Shown: positions 44,221 to 53,320, counted from the stretch's first letter. The stretch: 64,000 bases of DNA from Mucilaginibacter corticis (GCF_007558865.1 NZ_VLPK01000001.1:1488001-1552000); one strand, 5' to 3'. Translations and numbers: made by a program. Notes: a model not told the origin generated them from the sequence alone.

Positions 44221-45427
44221 ATTTTTTCTTCCAGACGCGTTTTTTGCCCCTGTTATTTCGGTTTTGATTTGGTTTCGGCTCTTGTTTTATCTCGACTATG
44301 CTTAACAAATGCTCAGGCAGCGGGTGCTGGGTTATTTTCCTGTCCATCAGTTCTTCAATGGCTTTTAACCTGCGTTCGTCACGGTGATTAACAAAAGTTA
44401 TAGCGGTACCAGTAGTTGCGGCACGCGCGGTACGGCCAATGCGGTGAATATAGTCTTCGGCATCGCCGGGTACATCATAGTTTATTACCAGGTCAATACC
44501 CTCCACATCAATACCACGCGAAAGCGCGTCTGTACCGATTATGATAGGCAGCTGCTTGTTCTTGAACCTTAGCAATATCTCTTCCCTTTCCTTTTGTTCA
44601 AGGTCCGAATGGAAAGCTTCCGCTTTAAGCTGAATGCCCTTTAACTCTTTATACAACGCTTTCACAATTTCTTTCCGCGAAGCGAAAATAATAGTGCTTA
44701 AAAAATTGCCGTCTTTTAAAAGGTGCTGTAATAAAGGTGTTTTCTGCTGGTCATGCAGGCGATAGATCTGCTGATCGATACCCACAGCCGGCTGCGATAT
44801 GGCGATATTGATCTGCTCGGGGTTACGCAACACCGATTTAGCAAGGTTACGGATGCGCCCAGGCATCGTAGCCGAGAACAACAAGGTTTGCCGTTCTTTA
44901 GGCAGGTAGCTTATTATCCGCATAATATCATCAGAAAAGCCCATGTCAAGCATCCGGTCGGCCTCGTCAAGTATCAAATGGTTGATCTTGTTCAGCTTTA
45001 AAATGCCCGATGTAAGGTGGGCTATCAGCCTGCCGGGTGTGGCTATGATGATATTTACATTGTTCTGTATACCACGGCGCTGCTGCTCGTAAACGTGCCC
45101 ATCGCCGCCGCCAAAAACCGCTATGGAGCTTATGCCTGTAAAGTAGGCCAGCCCTTCAACCTGCTGATCTATCTGCTGTGCAAGCTCGCGGGTTGGGGTT
45201 AATATAAGGGTGCTGGTATGGTCCTTTTTTGTGCGGCCTATCTGCTCTAAAACCGGCAATAAAAATGCTGCCGTTTTACCCGTACCTGTCTGTGCGCAAG
45301 CTATCAGATCCTTGCCTGCAAGGATAAGCGGAATAGCCATTCCCTGTATAGGTGTCGGGGTGGTGTACCCCATACTTGTAATGCCTTCGGTTAGCTCGTC
45401 GTTAAAATTAAAATCCTGAAATGTCAC
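44219..45427 (-). CDS. DEAD-box ATP-dependent RNA helicase (RhlE-like)
   Basis: A 402-residue RNA helicase with the standard order: Q motif PTPIQ, motif I AQTGTGKT, PTRELA, DEADRMLDMGF, SATMP, the RGIDVEGI region and HRIGRTAR. It ends in a basic tail (NRNNRGKKRVWKKK). It helps ribosome assembly or RNA decay, often in the cold. The start is GTG at 45427 because the preceding sequence lacks an ATG and the N-terminus TFQDFNFNDELTEGI fits RhlE proteins. A 42-bp tandem repeat lies 100 bp upstream. Confidence 0.95.
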   Translation of the reverse strand: MTFQDFNFNDELTEGITSMGYTTPTPIQGMAIPLILAGKDLIACAQTGTGKTAAFLLPVLEQIGRTKKDHTSTLILTPTRELAQQIDQQVEGLAYFTGISSIAVFGGGDGHVYEQQRRGIQNNVNIIIATPGRLIAHLTSGILKLNKINHLILDEADRMLDMGFSDDIMRIISYLPKERQTLLFSATMPGRIRNLAKSVLRNPEQINIAISQPAVGIDQQIYRLHDQQKTPLLQHLLKDGNFLSTIIFASRKEIVKALYKELKGIQLKAEAFHSDLEQKEREEILLRFKNKQLPIIIGTDALSRGIDVEGIDLVINYDVPGDAEDYIHRIGRTARAATTGTAITFVNHRDERRLKAIEELMDRKITQHPLPEHLLSIVEIKQEPKPNQNRNNRGKKRVWKKK

Positions 45428-45527
45428 TCTGTTTTTTTGTGTGGTACAAGATAGGTAAAATTGTTGTGCTAACAGTATTTACAGGTTATCTTGACATTGG
45501 CACTATTAATTTACACCGGCTTTCGAC

Positions 45528-45672
45528 CTTATACCCGTAGTAAAAATTGCCATTTTTCAAGTATTGGGCATTATACCGGTAGTAAAAAATGTCATTTATC
45601 GGGCATCAGCCCTTTTGCCGGTAGTAAAATTTGCTATTTATCGGGTATTGTTACTTATGCCGGTAGTAAGTT
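45528..45672. repeat. 42-bp tandem repeat (about 3.5 units)
   Basis: The anchor GTAGTAA recurs at 45537, 45579, 45621 and 45663, exactly 42 bp apart. The unit reads TTATRCCGGTAGTAAAAA then TGYCATTTWTCGGG. The 473-bp gap 45428-45900 between divergent helicase and rsgA genes contains this array, an rsgA promoter and otherwise AT-rich DNA. Confidence 0.85.
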
Positions 45673-45879
45673 TTTAATTCAAAGAACTGATTGTCAATTG
45701 ATTGATTATTTTATCGCTTAATAGAGCCGTCCTTTTTATTTTCAGTTAATTTGAAAATGAGGAAGATTTGAAGGAAGATCAAGCCGTATCGTACAATACA
45801 AAAATACGAAAAAAGCACCGGTTTAACCACAAAGTGTTGTTGCTAATAACTCATGGCAAATTAATGAGCCATGAATTAC

Positions 45880-45887
45880 TACCTTTG
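45880..45887 (+). promoter_or_regulatory. -7 box of rsgA
   Basis: TACCTTTG, 13 nt before the ATG at 45901. It overlaps an upstream in-frame ATG at 45871, which argues against that longer start. Confidence 0.5.
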
Positions 45888-45900
45888 CTGTTTAATATTC

Positions 45901-46821
45901 ATGCAGGGACTAATTACAAAATCAACCGGAAGCTGGTACCAGGTGCAGACACCTGAAGGCGACAGATATGATTGCCGCATTAAAGGCAAGTTCCGCATTA
46001 AGGGCATCACCACTACCAACCCCTTAGCTGTTGGCGATGTGGTTGATTTTGAATTGGAGCCCGAACAGCAAACCGGCGTTATCACCAACCTGCAGCAGCG
46101 TAAAAATTATATTATCCGCAAATCCATCAACTTGTCAAAACAGGGGCAGATCATAGCGGCTAATCTTGACCAGGCCCTGCTGGTAGTAACCCTGGCATCG
46201 CCGCGCACCTCACTGGGTTTTATAGACCGTTTTTTAGTTACTGCCGAAGCCTATGACATCCCCGCCAAACTGGTTTACAATAAACTGGACCTTTTTAGCA
46301 AAGAAGGGCTTGAGATACTGGATGAGTACAAAGCCGTTTACGAAAAAATAGGCTACCCCTGTTATTCTGTCTCCGCATTGGAAGGCACGAATATTAACCA
46401 GGTGCAGGAGCTGTTAAAAGATAAAGTAACCTTATTTTCGGGCCACTCGGGTGTGGGCAAATCAAGCCTGATCAATGCTCTGCTACCTGACCTTGAACTG
46501 CGCACCAGCGAGGTATCTGAGTGGAGCGATAAAGGCACCCACACCACCACTTTTGCCGAAATGTTTGAGTTGCCGCAGGGCGGTTTTATTATAGATACCC
46601 CCGGCATTCGCGAATTGGGCGTGATCGATATAGAGAAGCAGGAGCTGGGCCACTTTTTCCCCGAGATGCGTGAGCGCATGCACGATTGCAAGTTTAACAA
46701 CTGCCAGCATATTAACGAGCCGGGCTGCGCCGTACTCTCCGCCCTTGAAAACGGCGAGATCGAGCTATCCCGCTATGAAAGCTACCTGAGCATTTATAAC
46801 GGAAACGATACGCGGGCGTGA
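45901..46821 (+). CDS. rsgA: Ribosome small subunit-dependent GTPase A
   Basis: Late 30S assembly GTPase with a circularly permuted GTPase domain. An OB fold (about 1-65) is followed by the G4 motif NKLD at 127-130, then G1 GHSGVGKSS at 181-189, G3 DTPGIRELG and a C-terminal zinc-binding Cys/His set (CKFNNCQHINEPGC). The start at 45901 follows a -7 box. The last 80 bp of this gene recur as a decayed fragment at 48042-48117. Confidence 0.96.
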   Translation: MQGLITKSTGSWYQVQTPEGDRYDCRIKGKFRIKGITTTNPLAVGDVVDFELEPEQQTGVITNLQQRKNYIIRKSINLSKQGQIIAANLDQALLVVTLASPRTSLGFIDRFLVTAEAYDIPAKLVYNKLDLFSKEGLEILDEYKAVYEKIGYPCYSVSALEGTNINQVQELLKDKVTLFSGHSGVGKSSLINALLPDLELRTSEVSEWSDKGTHTTTFAEMFELPQGGFIIDTPGIRELGVIDIEKQELGHFFPEMRERMHDCKFNNCQHINEPGCAVLSALENGEIELSRYESYLSIYNGNDTRA

Positions 46822-46825
46822 AGCC

Positions 46826-47938
46826 CTACTTTGCTGCAAGAGCAATTCCATTTATAGTGCCTATTATTGTTTGATTATCTACCTTTGTAATTACACCGTT
46901 TTTCCACCGCGAGGGATAATAATTAAAATAAGGGCCGGCAGGTACGGAATTGGGGCCAGCTGGTACAAAATATGCGCCGCAGATGTACACGTCACTGTCA
47001 TGTACTGCAATACCATAAGCTGCTGCCTGATCTTGAACAATATTAATTGTGCCATTTTTCCAGTATACAGCAGAAAAGGTTCCTTGCCCGTTATCAGTTG
47101 ATATGGATCCACATATATAAATATCACCATTGCTAATAGCTATGCCCTCGGCAGCTGATTCATTTTTAGTAGTAGCCAGTTTTTGGGCGATGCCATTTTT
47201 CCAACAAACAGCACTATCGAATTTTGATCCGGCAAGCGGATTGTAAGTACCGTTAGCAAATCCAACGATATATACGTCATTTCCATTTATAGCAATAGCA
47301 TATGGTACAGATAAGTAAAAATCGCCATCCATGCTGGTAAATACTCCATTTTTCCAATAACAAGGTCCAATTCTTGAGTTCTTACTATCATTACTCGTGT
47401 CAAAATATCCGCATATATAAACATCATTACCATTAATGGCAATACCACTTGTGTAAGCTTCTGTGCCGTTATATGGCAGGATGCTTAATTTACCATTTTT
47501 CCAGTACGCGGGTTTGTTGTTGAATACACCAACTACATAAACGTCATTACCTTGTACTGCTATTGAAATGGCCTCGCTGTCGTTGTTGTTGTCAGCCAGG
47601 TTTACCAATGTTCCGTTTTTCCAATAACCGGCTATACGGTTGCTACCTGATACCGTGCAGCCCGTTACATAGACATCTTTTCCGGAGGTAATAACACTTT
47701 TATATTCATATCCGACTACCTGAAATGGAACTTCTGTATCGTTTTTCCAAAGTGTGACCGGATTAGATGTGATCGTATATACATCTACGCCTGTTGAACC
47801 TATTGTCCCGGTTGTTCCGGTAGTACCTGTAGTGCCTGTAGTGCCTGTATTACCCGGCTTAGGGTCATTGCTGCTTTTATTACATCCGGTTAACGCGAAA
47901 GTGGTGATTAATACCAGTGAGAGTAGTTTTATTTTCAT
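46826..47938 (-). CDS. WKNG-repeat lipoprotein (propeller-like), copy 1
   Basis: A 370-residue lipoprotein (LTGC lipobox). Residues about 32-55 are a collagen-like run of Gly-Thr-Thr triplets. The rest is about seven copies of a pattern YWKNG... followed by GNDVYIVG, consistent with a beta-propeller of about seven blades. No enzyme motif is seen, so surface binding is the likeliest role. It is a tandem duplicate of the gene at 48120-49253. Convergent to rsgA with only 4 bp between them. Confidence 0.75.
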   Translation of the reverse strand: MKIKLLSLVLITTFALTGCNKSSNDPKPGNTGTTGTTGTTGTTGTIGSTGVDVYTITSNPVTLWKNDTEVPFQVVGYEYKSVITSGKDVYVTGCTVSGSNRIAGYWKNGTLVNLADNNNDSEAISIAVQGNDVYVVGVFNNKPAYWKNGKLSILPYNGTEAYTSGIAINGNDVYICGYFDTSNDSKNSRIGPCYWKNGVFTSMDGDFYLSVPYAIAINGNDVYIVGFANGTYNPLAGSKFDSAVCWKNGIAQKLATTKNESAAEGIAISNGDIYICGSISTDNGQGTFSAVYWKNGTINIVQDQAAAYGIAVHDSDVYICGAYFVPAGPNSVPAGPYFNYYPSRWKNGVITKVDNQTIIGTINGIALAAK

Positions 47939-47961
47939 GCAGGTTTGATGACAAGGTACCG

Positions 47962-47990
47962 CAAAGATACGTTATCGTGCTAAAAATCAA
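47962..47990 (-). promoter_or_regulatory. Promoter of WKNG lipoprotein copy 1
   Basis: Reverse-strand TTG, 18-bp spacer, TATCTTTG. It lies 23 nt upstream of the start. The same sequence is kept in copy 2. Confidence 0.75.
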
Positions 47991-48041
47991 TGAAAAAAGG
48001 CCTTGGGCATAATGATTTTAACCCGTCTGCATCGCATTAAT

Positions 48042-48117
48042 AACTTGGAAAACGGCGGGATCGAACTATCCGCTATGAAAGTTACGTGAGCATTTATAAC
48101 GATACACGGACTTAAAG
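48042..48117 (+). pseudogene. Remnant of the rsgA 3' end
   Basis: Matches the end of rsgA (46744-46825) including TATGAAAGYTACSTGAGC and CATTTATAAC, with a 1-bp deletion (CTATCC for CTATCCC) and a 6-bp deletion. It lies 3' of the second lipoprotein gene exactly as rsgA lies 3' of the first, showing that the duplicated unit began inside rsgA. Confidence 0.85.
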
Positions 48118-48119
48118 CC

Positions 48120-49253
48120 TTATTTTGAAACAAGGGCTATTCCATATAGTTCACCAAGCTGTGACTCGGCGCCAAGTTTTGTAATTACGCCGTTTTTCCA
48201 CCAGGCGGGATGATAATATACATAAGGCGTATTGTTAATATTGCTGGGAGTGGTAGTAATATATGCTCCGCCAACGTATACGTCAGTTCCTTTCACAGCA
48301 ATACAATTAGTCATCGCGTTATCCTGAATAATATTAATTACGCCATTTTTCCAGTATGCGGCTGACGCAATACCGAAACTAATGCCATCAGAAACAGATC
48401 CGGATATATAAACATCGCCATTGCTGATAGCGATACCTTCGGCATCTGATTCATTTTTAGTAGTTGCCAATTTTTGGGCAACGCCATTTTTCCAGAAAAC
48501 TGCGCTATCATATGTCGATGAAGCTGCCGGGCTATAAGTACCATTGGCAAATCCTACTATATATACATCATTACCATTTACAGCGATAGCCTTTGTCTGA
48601 GCCCGCCAAAAGTCGCCATCCAGGTTTTTAAATTCTCCATTTTTCCAATAACATGGTATGCTTCTATAAGGTGCATCTGATGAGCTGTGTGTACCGCTTA
48701 CATAAACATCAGTGCCATTTACTGCAATGCCCTCAGCAGAACCCTCTGGTCCGATATAGGTTAACATGGTCACGCTGCCGTTTTTCCAATATACAGGTTT
48801 GTTATTAACTGTACCGGCAACGTACACATCATTACCCTGTACTGCTATAGCATTAGCTACACTTATGTTTGTGCCATCCCCCAGATTTACTATAGTACCA
48901 TTTTTCCAGTAACAAGCTACATAAACACCGCTATTTTGTATTATTGTATAACCAGCTACATAAATATCCTTTCCTGAAGAAATAACAGCTGATACCTGAG
49001 ACCCATTAACCGAAAAAAAAGTTGCTGCATCGTTTTTCCAAAGTGTGGGCTGGCTGACAGTGCTGACGGCATACACATCAACGCCGGTTGATCCGGTTGT
49101 GCCGCTTGTTCCCGTAGTCCCTGTTGCTCCGGTAGTACCAGTCGCGCCAGTAGTACCGGTGTTGCCAGTAGAAGGATTAGGGTTGCTTTTTTTACAAGAG
49201 ACAATAGCGAGTATCGCGATCAGTATCAGGGGAAGGAGGTATTTTATTTTCAT
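48120..49253 (-). CDS. WKNG-repeat lipoprotein (propeller-like), copy 2
   Basis: A 377-residue paralogue of the previous lipoprotein: lipobox AIVSC, a longer collagen-like run of Gly-Thr-Thr/Gly-Ala-Thr triplets (about 33-58), then repeats YWKNGTIVNL, GNDVYVAG, YWKNGVINI and so on. Same strand, same promoter, same order as copy 1. Function unknown. The Gly-x-y segment differs in length between the copies. Confidence 0.75.
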   Translation of the reverse strand: MKIKYLLPLILIAILAIVSCKKSNPNPSTGNTGTTGATGTTGATGTTGTSGTTGSTGVDVYAVSTVSQPTLWKNDAATFFSVNGSQVSAVISSGKDIYVAGYTIIQNSGVYVACYWKNGTIVNLGDGTNISVANAIAVQGNDVYVAGTVNNKPVYWKNGSVTMLTYIGPEGSAEGIAVNGTDVYVSGTHSSSDAPYRSIPCYWKNGEFKNLDGDFWRAQTKAIAVNGNDVYIVGFANGTYSPAASSTYDSAVFWKNGVAQKLATTKNESDAEGIAISNGDVYISGSVSDGISFGIASAAYWKNGVINIIQDNAMTNCIAVKGTDVYVGGAYITTTPSNINNTPYVYYHPAWWKNGVITKLGAESQLGELYGIALVSK

Positions 49254-49276
49254 GCGGACTTAATGATAAGGTAGCG

Positions 49277-49306
49277 CAAAGATAAGTTTATCATGTTAAA
49301 AATCAA
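49277..49306 (-). promoter_or_regulatory. Promoter of WKNG lipoprotein copy 2
   Basis: Reverse-strand TTG, 19-bp spacer, TATCTTTG, 23 nt upstream of the start. It corresponds base for base to the copy 1 promoter apart from one inserted base. Confidence 0.75.
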
Positions 49307-49398
49307 TCAATACAGGCTTTGGGTACAAAAATTATTTATTAAGATTTGTAAAACCCGGGGCTTATTTAATTGGTTTAAAAATTATTGATCTCAGCAAT

Positions 49399-50388
49399 AT
49401 GAAAAAGTTTCTTGTTTTACTACCCGCATTGTTTCTTGCAGCTGTTGCTTTTCATAAACCGGCCGGTGGCAAATGGGAATTAGTGGCATCAACCAACACA
49501 CCGCCGTCTCGCAATGAATGCGGGTTTGCTACGGTTAACAATAAAATATACCTGGTTGGCGGCGATGCCCCGGCGCAACCTGTCGGCATCTATGATCCTA
49601 CAACATCAAGCTGGAAACAAGGTGCTACCGCGCCCTCGATCATGCACCATTTCCAGGCTGTCGGGCTTGGCGACAAGGTTTATGTGCTTGATGCTTTTTC
49701 TGACCGTAATTACCCCAACCAAATACCATTGGCCAATGCCTATGCTTATGATACCAAAACCGATACCTGGCAGCAATTAGCCGGGCTGACCGAAAACCGC
49801 CGTCGCGGTGGCGCAGGGGCCGCGGTTTATAAAGGGAAATTGTATTTGGTGTGCGGCATTTTACACGGGCACCATGACGGTACCAACGGCTTATTTGATG
49901 AGTACGACCCCAAAACCAATACCTGGACAAGCTTGCCCGACGCGCCGCACATCCGCGACCATAGTATGGCGGTGGTAGTAAAAGATAAGCTGTATGCTAT
50001 TGGCGGTCGCAATACCAGCCTGCATGATGCTAATAATTTCATGTCTTTTTTTGATAAGGTGGTGTTGGATGTAGATTGTTATGATTTTAAAACCGGTAAA
50101 TGGAGTACCCTTGCAGCCAAACTACCTATGGGCACCGGCGGCGGCAACTGCGTAAACCTGGATGATAAAATATACTACATAGGCGGCGAGCGGGCCACAG
50201 CTAACACACCCAACGGCCCGCAAAAAGACGTTTTTTACATGGACCCCGAAACAGACAAGGAATGGAAAACAGCCCCGGCTTTAAACAAAGCACGCAACGG
50301 CGTAGGCGCGGCAGTATATAACCATCAAATTTATATTGCCGGCGGCGCAAGCGGGGATATCGGTTTAGAAAGGTTTGGATTGAAATAG
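49399..50388 (+). CDS. Secreted Kelch-repeat protein
   Basis: A 329-residue exported beta-propeller with signal-peptide-like N-terminus (LLPALFLAAVAFH). Kelch units are visible: NNKIYLVGGDAP, GDKVYVLDAF, KGKLYLVCGI, KDKLYAIGGRN, DDKIYYIGGE and NHQIYIAGGA, giving about six blades. Family members bind proteins or sugars or act as mutarotases. No catalytic motif was recognised. It is downstream of the lipoprotein duplication but divergent. Confidence 0.85.
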   Translation: MKKFLVLLPALFLAAVAFHKPAGGKWELVASTNTPPSRNECGFATVNNKIYLVGGDAPAQPVGIYDPTTSSWKQGATAPSIMHHFQAVGLGDKVYVLDAFSDRNYPNQIPLANAYAYDTKTDTWQQLAGLTENRRRGGAGAAVYKGKLYLVCGILHGHHDGTNGLFDEYDPKTNTWTSLPDAPHIRDHSMAVVVKDKLYAIGGRNTSLHDANNFMSFFDKVVLDVDCYDFKTGKWSTLAAKLPMGTGGGNCVNLDDKIYYIGGERATANTPNGPQKDVFYMDPETDKEWKTAPALNKARNGVGAAVYNHQIYIAGGASGDIGLERFGLK

Positions 50389-50433
50389 TTTTATAGTGTT
50401 AACGCCTCTTATTAAATCAGAATCAAAAAAAAG

Positions 50434-50546
50434 TGTGCCAAACTGTATCATGAGATCGGGATCAAAAATGCATTTATCTATCTTGCAGTTAATTACAAAA
50501 ACAGGTGTGCCAAGTTGTATCATTAATACACTTTCATTTTGGTACA
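50434..50546. repeat. Dispersed array of TGTRNCA heptamers (copy 2)
   Basis: TGTGCCA 50434-50440 with TGTATCA 50444-50450, then TGTGCCA 50506-50512 with TGTATCA 50516-50522. Each pair is 10 bp apart and the pairs are 72 bp apart. An inverted TGGTACA is at 50540-50546. It aligns with the reverse complement of the array at 11453-11565. It lies upstream of the EcsC-family gene. Confidence 0.65.
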
Positions 50547-50597
50547 GTTGTTCTCTTTGGCATGGTAATAGCATAGCAATATCTATACTTAACCACT

Positions 50598-51167
50598 ATG
50601 CGTACCATAACAATCCTCCGGTTTAACGTTGATAAGTTTAAAGCCGATTTGAGGCAGGGCTTTAAAAACCTGGCCCAGGGCGGGTTTAAAAAGATCTATA
50701 ACCATATTGACCAACTGAGCATTAAACGAGGGGTGGACGAGATGGGCATTGAAAAGTTTGTTAACCAATGTGCCTTACTGGCAGCAGGCAGCGGCGCTGT
50801 AGCCGGCGCAGGCGGATGGGCGACTATGCTGGTGGGTGTCCCGCTGGATATGGCAAACCTGATCACCCAGCAGTTCAGGGTCACACTGGCCATAACCTAC
50901 TACCAAACCGGCCGGTACGAATGGCGCTTTAACGATTTCTTTAAAATAGTTGCCGCCTCGTTAAAAGTTGATGCCAAAATGACCGTTACCAAAAACGTGA
51001 TGGAAGAGGTAGCCGAAAAGCTGATGATCAACCTGGGCAGTAAAACCGCCGAAAGGCTGGTACCCATAGTAGGCGCGGTAATTGGGGGCTCGGCCAATTA
51101 CTTGTTCATTAAAAGGGTAGCCAGGCAGTTGATCGGGACGGATGATATGCGGATTGTATCTTATTAA
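50598..51167 (+). CDS. EcsC family protein
   Basis: A 189-residue protein with the glycine- and alanine-rich core GSGAVAGAGGWATMLVGVPLDMANL and IVGAVIGGSANYLFIKRVA seen in EcsC-like proteins, which can associate with membranes. EcsC is encoded with an ABC transporter in Bacillus, but its function is not settled. It precedes the penicillin-acylase gene by 71 bp on the same strand. Confidence 0.8.
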   Translation: MRTITILRFNVDKFKADLRQGFKNLAQGGFKKIYNHIDQLSIKRGVDEMGIEKFVNQCALLAAGSGAVAGAGGWATMLVGVPLDMANLITQQFRVTLAITYYQTGRYEWRFNDFFKIVAASLKVDAKMTVTKNVMEEVAEKLMINLGSKTAERLVPIVGAVIGGSANYLFIKRVARQLIGTDDMRIVSY

Positions 51168-51215
51168 AGACTAAGCTGTATAATCAGCAGCTATCTCTCA
51201 AAAATTGCTTATTTT

Positions 51216-51234
51216 GGTCTGATCAATCCAGACC
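51216..51234. promoter_or_regulatory. Palindromic operator candidate before the acylase gene
   Basis: GGTCTG and CAGACC separated by 7 bp, ending 4 bp before the acylase ATG. Suitable as a dimeric repressor site or a small mRNA hairpin at the start. Confidence 0.4.
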
Positions 51235-51238
51235 GATT

Positions 51239-53317
51239 ATGAAACGCCTATCCTTATTATGCTTGTTAGCGCTTGTGCTATCAGTATCTTCTTTGCGTGC
51301 GCAACAAACCAAAATAGAATGGGATGAATGGGGCGTTCCGTATATCACGGCATCTACCGAAAAGGAATTGTTTTTTGCCCAGGGCTGGGCGCAAATGCAG
51401 GCGCATGCCAACCTGATCCTGAAACTTTACGGCATTTCGCGCGGCAAAGCCGCGGCCTATTGGGGACCGCAATACGAACAATCGGATAGGTTGATCCATA
51501 ACCTGGATTTCCCGCACATTGCATCATCCTTTAACCAATCGCAAAAACCCGAAGTTAAACTGATGATGAATGCTTTTGCCGAGGGTATGAACGCCTATGC
51601 AAAAGCGCACCCCGAAGCCATAGACAAGGATAAACAAATGGTACTTCCTGTAAGTGCCTATGATATCAATATGCACAGCCTGTTTATTTTTGTAACCCGG
51701 TTTACCGGCGGCGGCGAACTTGACCAGATTGCCAACTGGCAGGATGTAGGGTCGAACGCTATGGCTATCGCGCCAAAAAGGTCGGCATCGGGCAATGCCA
51801 TGCTGTTGCAGAACCCGCACCTGCCCTGGGGCGAAGAGTTTACCTGGTTTGAATCGGGCCTTAATTTAAATGGTAAATTGATACACGGCGCCAACCTGGT
51901 GGGCATGCCGGGCATCGGCATTGGCTTTAATGAAAACTTAGGCTGGACACATACCAATAACACCCTTGACAATGCTGACTCGTTCGATCTTACCCTAAAG
52001 GATGGCGGTTATTTGATGGATGGCAAAGTGCAAAACTTTACAGTGAGGCCGGATACCATATGGGTAAAACAGCTGGATGGCAAGTTATTGGCCAAGCCGT
52101 TTAAATGCTATAACTCTGCCTTTGGTAATATATTCAGGATGGGAAGCAAAAAAGCGCTGGCCATTAAAATGGCAGGCATGGATTGCCCCAACGCCTCGCT
52201 GCAGTGGTGGAAGATGGCCAACGCCGAAAACTTTGAGCAGTTTACAGCAGCACTTAAAATGCAGCAGGTGCCGTTCTGGAACATTACCTATGCCGATAAA
52301 CAGGGCAACATCTTTTACCTGTTTAACGGCGAAGTACCCAAACGGGCTTACGGCACATTTGCCGATTGGGATCGTGTGATACCCGGCAACTCGTCAAAAG
52401 ATATCTGGAAGGGCTATTTTACTTATGACGAATTGCCCAAGTTAAAGAACCCTGTTTCTGGCTGGTTGCAAAATACCAATGATCCGCCGTGGACGAGCAC
52501 TTTACCACGTGAAATTGATAAGAACAAATACCCGGCCTACATAGCGCCGGATGAGATGACGTTCCGCACACAGCAATCGGTAAATATGTTGATGGCCGAT
52601 AAAAGCATTACGTTTGAGCATTTGCTTGACTACAAACTGTCCACTCATGTTTTACTGGCCGACAGGGTGTTGGATGATCTGTTAAGCGGTATTGACAATA
52701 ACTCGTCGCCCATATTGCAGGAAAGCAAAGCGGTGTTAAGCAAGTGGAACCGCAAGGCTGATGGTGACAGCAAGGGCATGCTGCTTTTTTATACCTGGGC
52801 AGAAATGTTCGATCATAATGATGATCGTAATTACACCGTCCGTTGGGATCGCGAGCATCCCAATACTACACCGAACGGTATCCTGGATAAAAAACGTGCC
52901 GTAACATTATTAGAAAATGCTGCCGACACAGTAAAAAAATATTTTGGCGACCTAAGCACCTCATGGGGAACTTACGCCCGTTTAAAACGCGGCAAATTTG
53001 ACCTGCCTGCCAATGGCGTTACCGGCGAACTTGGTGTTTTCAGGGTGGCAAACGTATGGCGGCTGAGCCCGAAAATGGGGGTGGTTACGTCAGGCGACTC
53101 ATACTTTGGCGTAGTTGAGTTTGGGAAAAAAGTCAGGGCCAAGGTATTGTTGAGCTATGGCAACTCATCGCAAAAAAACTCGGCACATTACGGCGACCAG
53201 CTTAAACTCTTCTCTGAAAAGCAAATGCGCGACGCTTTAGTTTACCCGGAGGATTTGCAGGGGCACGTTGACTTTACCGAATTGAGGGAGGGAGATAGTT
53301 TTGTGAAGAAGGATTAA
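51239..53317 (+). CDS. Penicillin acylase family (Ntn) hydrolase, exported
   Basis: A 692-residue precursor with signal peptide (LLCLLALVLSVSSLRAQ). Family members cut themselves into alpha and beta chains and use the new N-terminal Ser to hydrolyse amide bonds in beta-lactams or N-acyl compounds. The expected cleavage is before Ser172 in QDVGSNAMAIAPKRS. NPHLPW and GIGFNENLGWTHTNN follow as usual. The substrate may be an N-acylated metabolite; acyl-homoserine-lactone acylases belong here, but specificity cannot be read. Confidence 0.9.
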   Translation: MKRLSLLCLLALVLSVSSLRAQQTKIEWDEWGVPYITASTEKELFFAQGWAQMQAHANLILKLYGISRGKAAAYWGPQYEQSDRLIHNLDFPHIASSFNQSQKPEVKLMMNAFAEGMNAYAKAHPEAIDKDKQMVLPVSAYDINMHSLFIFVTRFTGGGELDQIANWQDVGSNAMAIAPKRSASGNAMLLQNPHLPWGEEFTWFESGLNLNGKLIHGANLVGMPGIGIGFNENLGWTHTNNTLDNADSFDLTLKDGGYLMDGKVQNFTVRPDTIWVKQLDGKLLAKPFKCYNSAFGNIFRMGSKKALAIKMAGMDCPNASLQWWKMANAENFEQFTAALKMQQVPFWNITYADKQGNIFYLFNGEVPKRAYGTFADWDRVIPGNSSKDIWKGYFTYDELPKLKNPVSGWLQNTNDPPWTSTLPREIDKNKYPAYIAPDEMTFRTQQSVNMLMADKSITFEHLLDYKLSTHVLLADRVLDDLLSGIDNNSSPILQESKAVLSKWNRKADGDSKGMLLFYTWAEMFDHNDDRNYTVRWDREHPNTTPNGILDKKRAVTLLENAADTVKKYFGDLSTSWGTYARLKRGKFDLPANGVTGELGVFRVANVWRLSPKMGVVTSGDSYFGVVEFGKKVRAKVLLSYGNSSQKNSAHYGDQLKLFSEKQMRDALVYPEDLQGHVDFTELREGDSFVKKD

Positions 53318-53320
53318 ATA

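Noticed and set aside
45491..45721. Open frame across the 42-bp tandem repeat with repeated YTGSKKCHLSGI-like units
   Set aside because: The 42-bp period keeps any frame open. There is no signal, promoter or family match, so a peptide is possible but unsupported.
45768..45956. Small open frame before rsgA
   Set aside because: It runs into rsgA in another frame and covers the rsgA promoter.
50365..50574. Open frame with duplicated MIQLGT-like segments
   Set aside because: The duplication is the heptamer array read antisense, overlapping the Kelch gene end.
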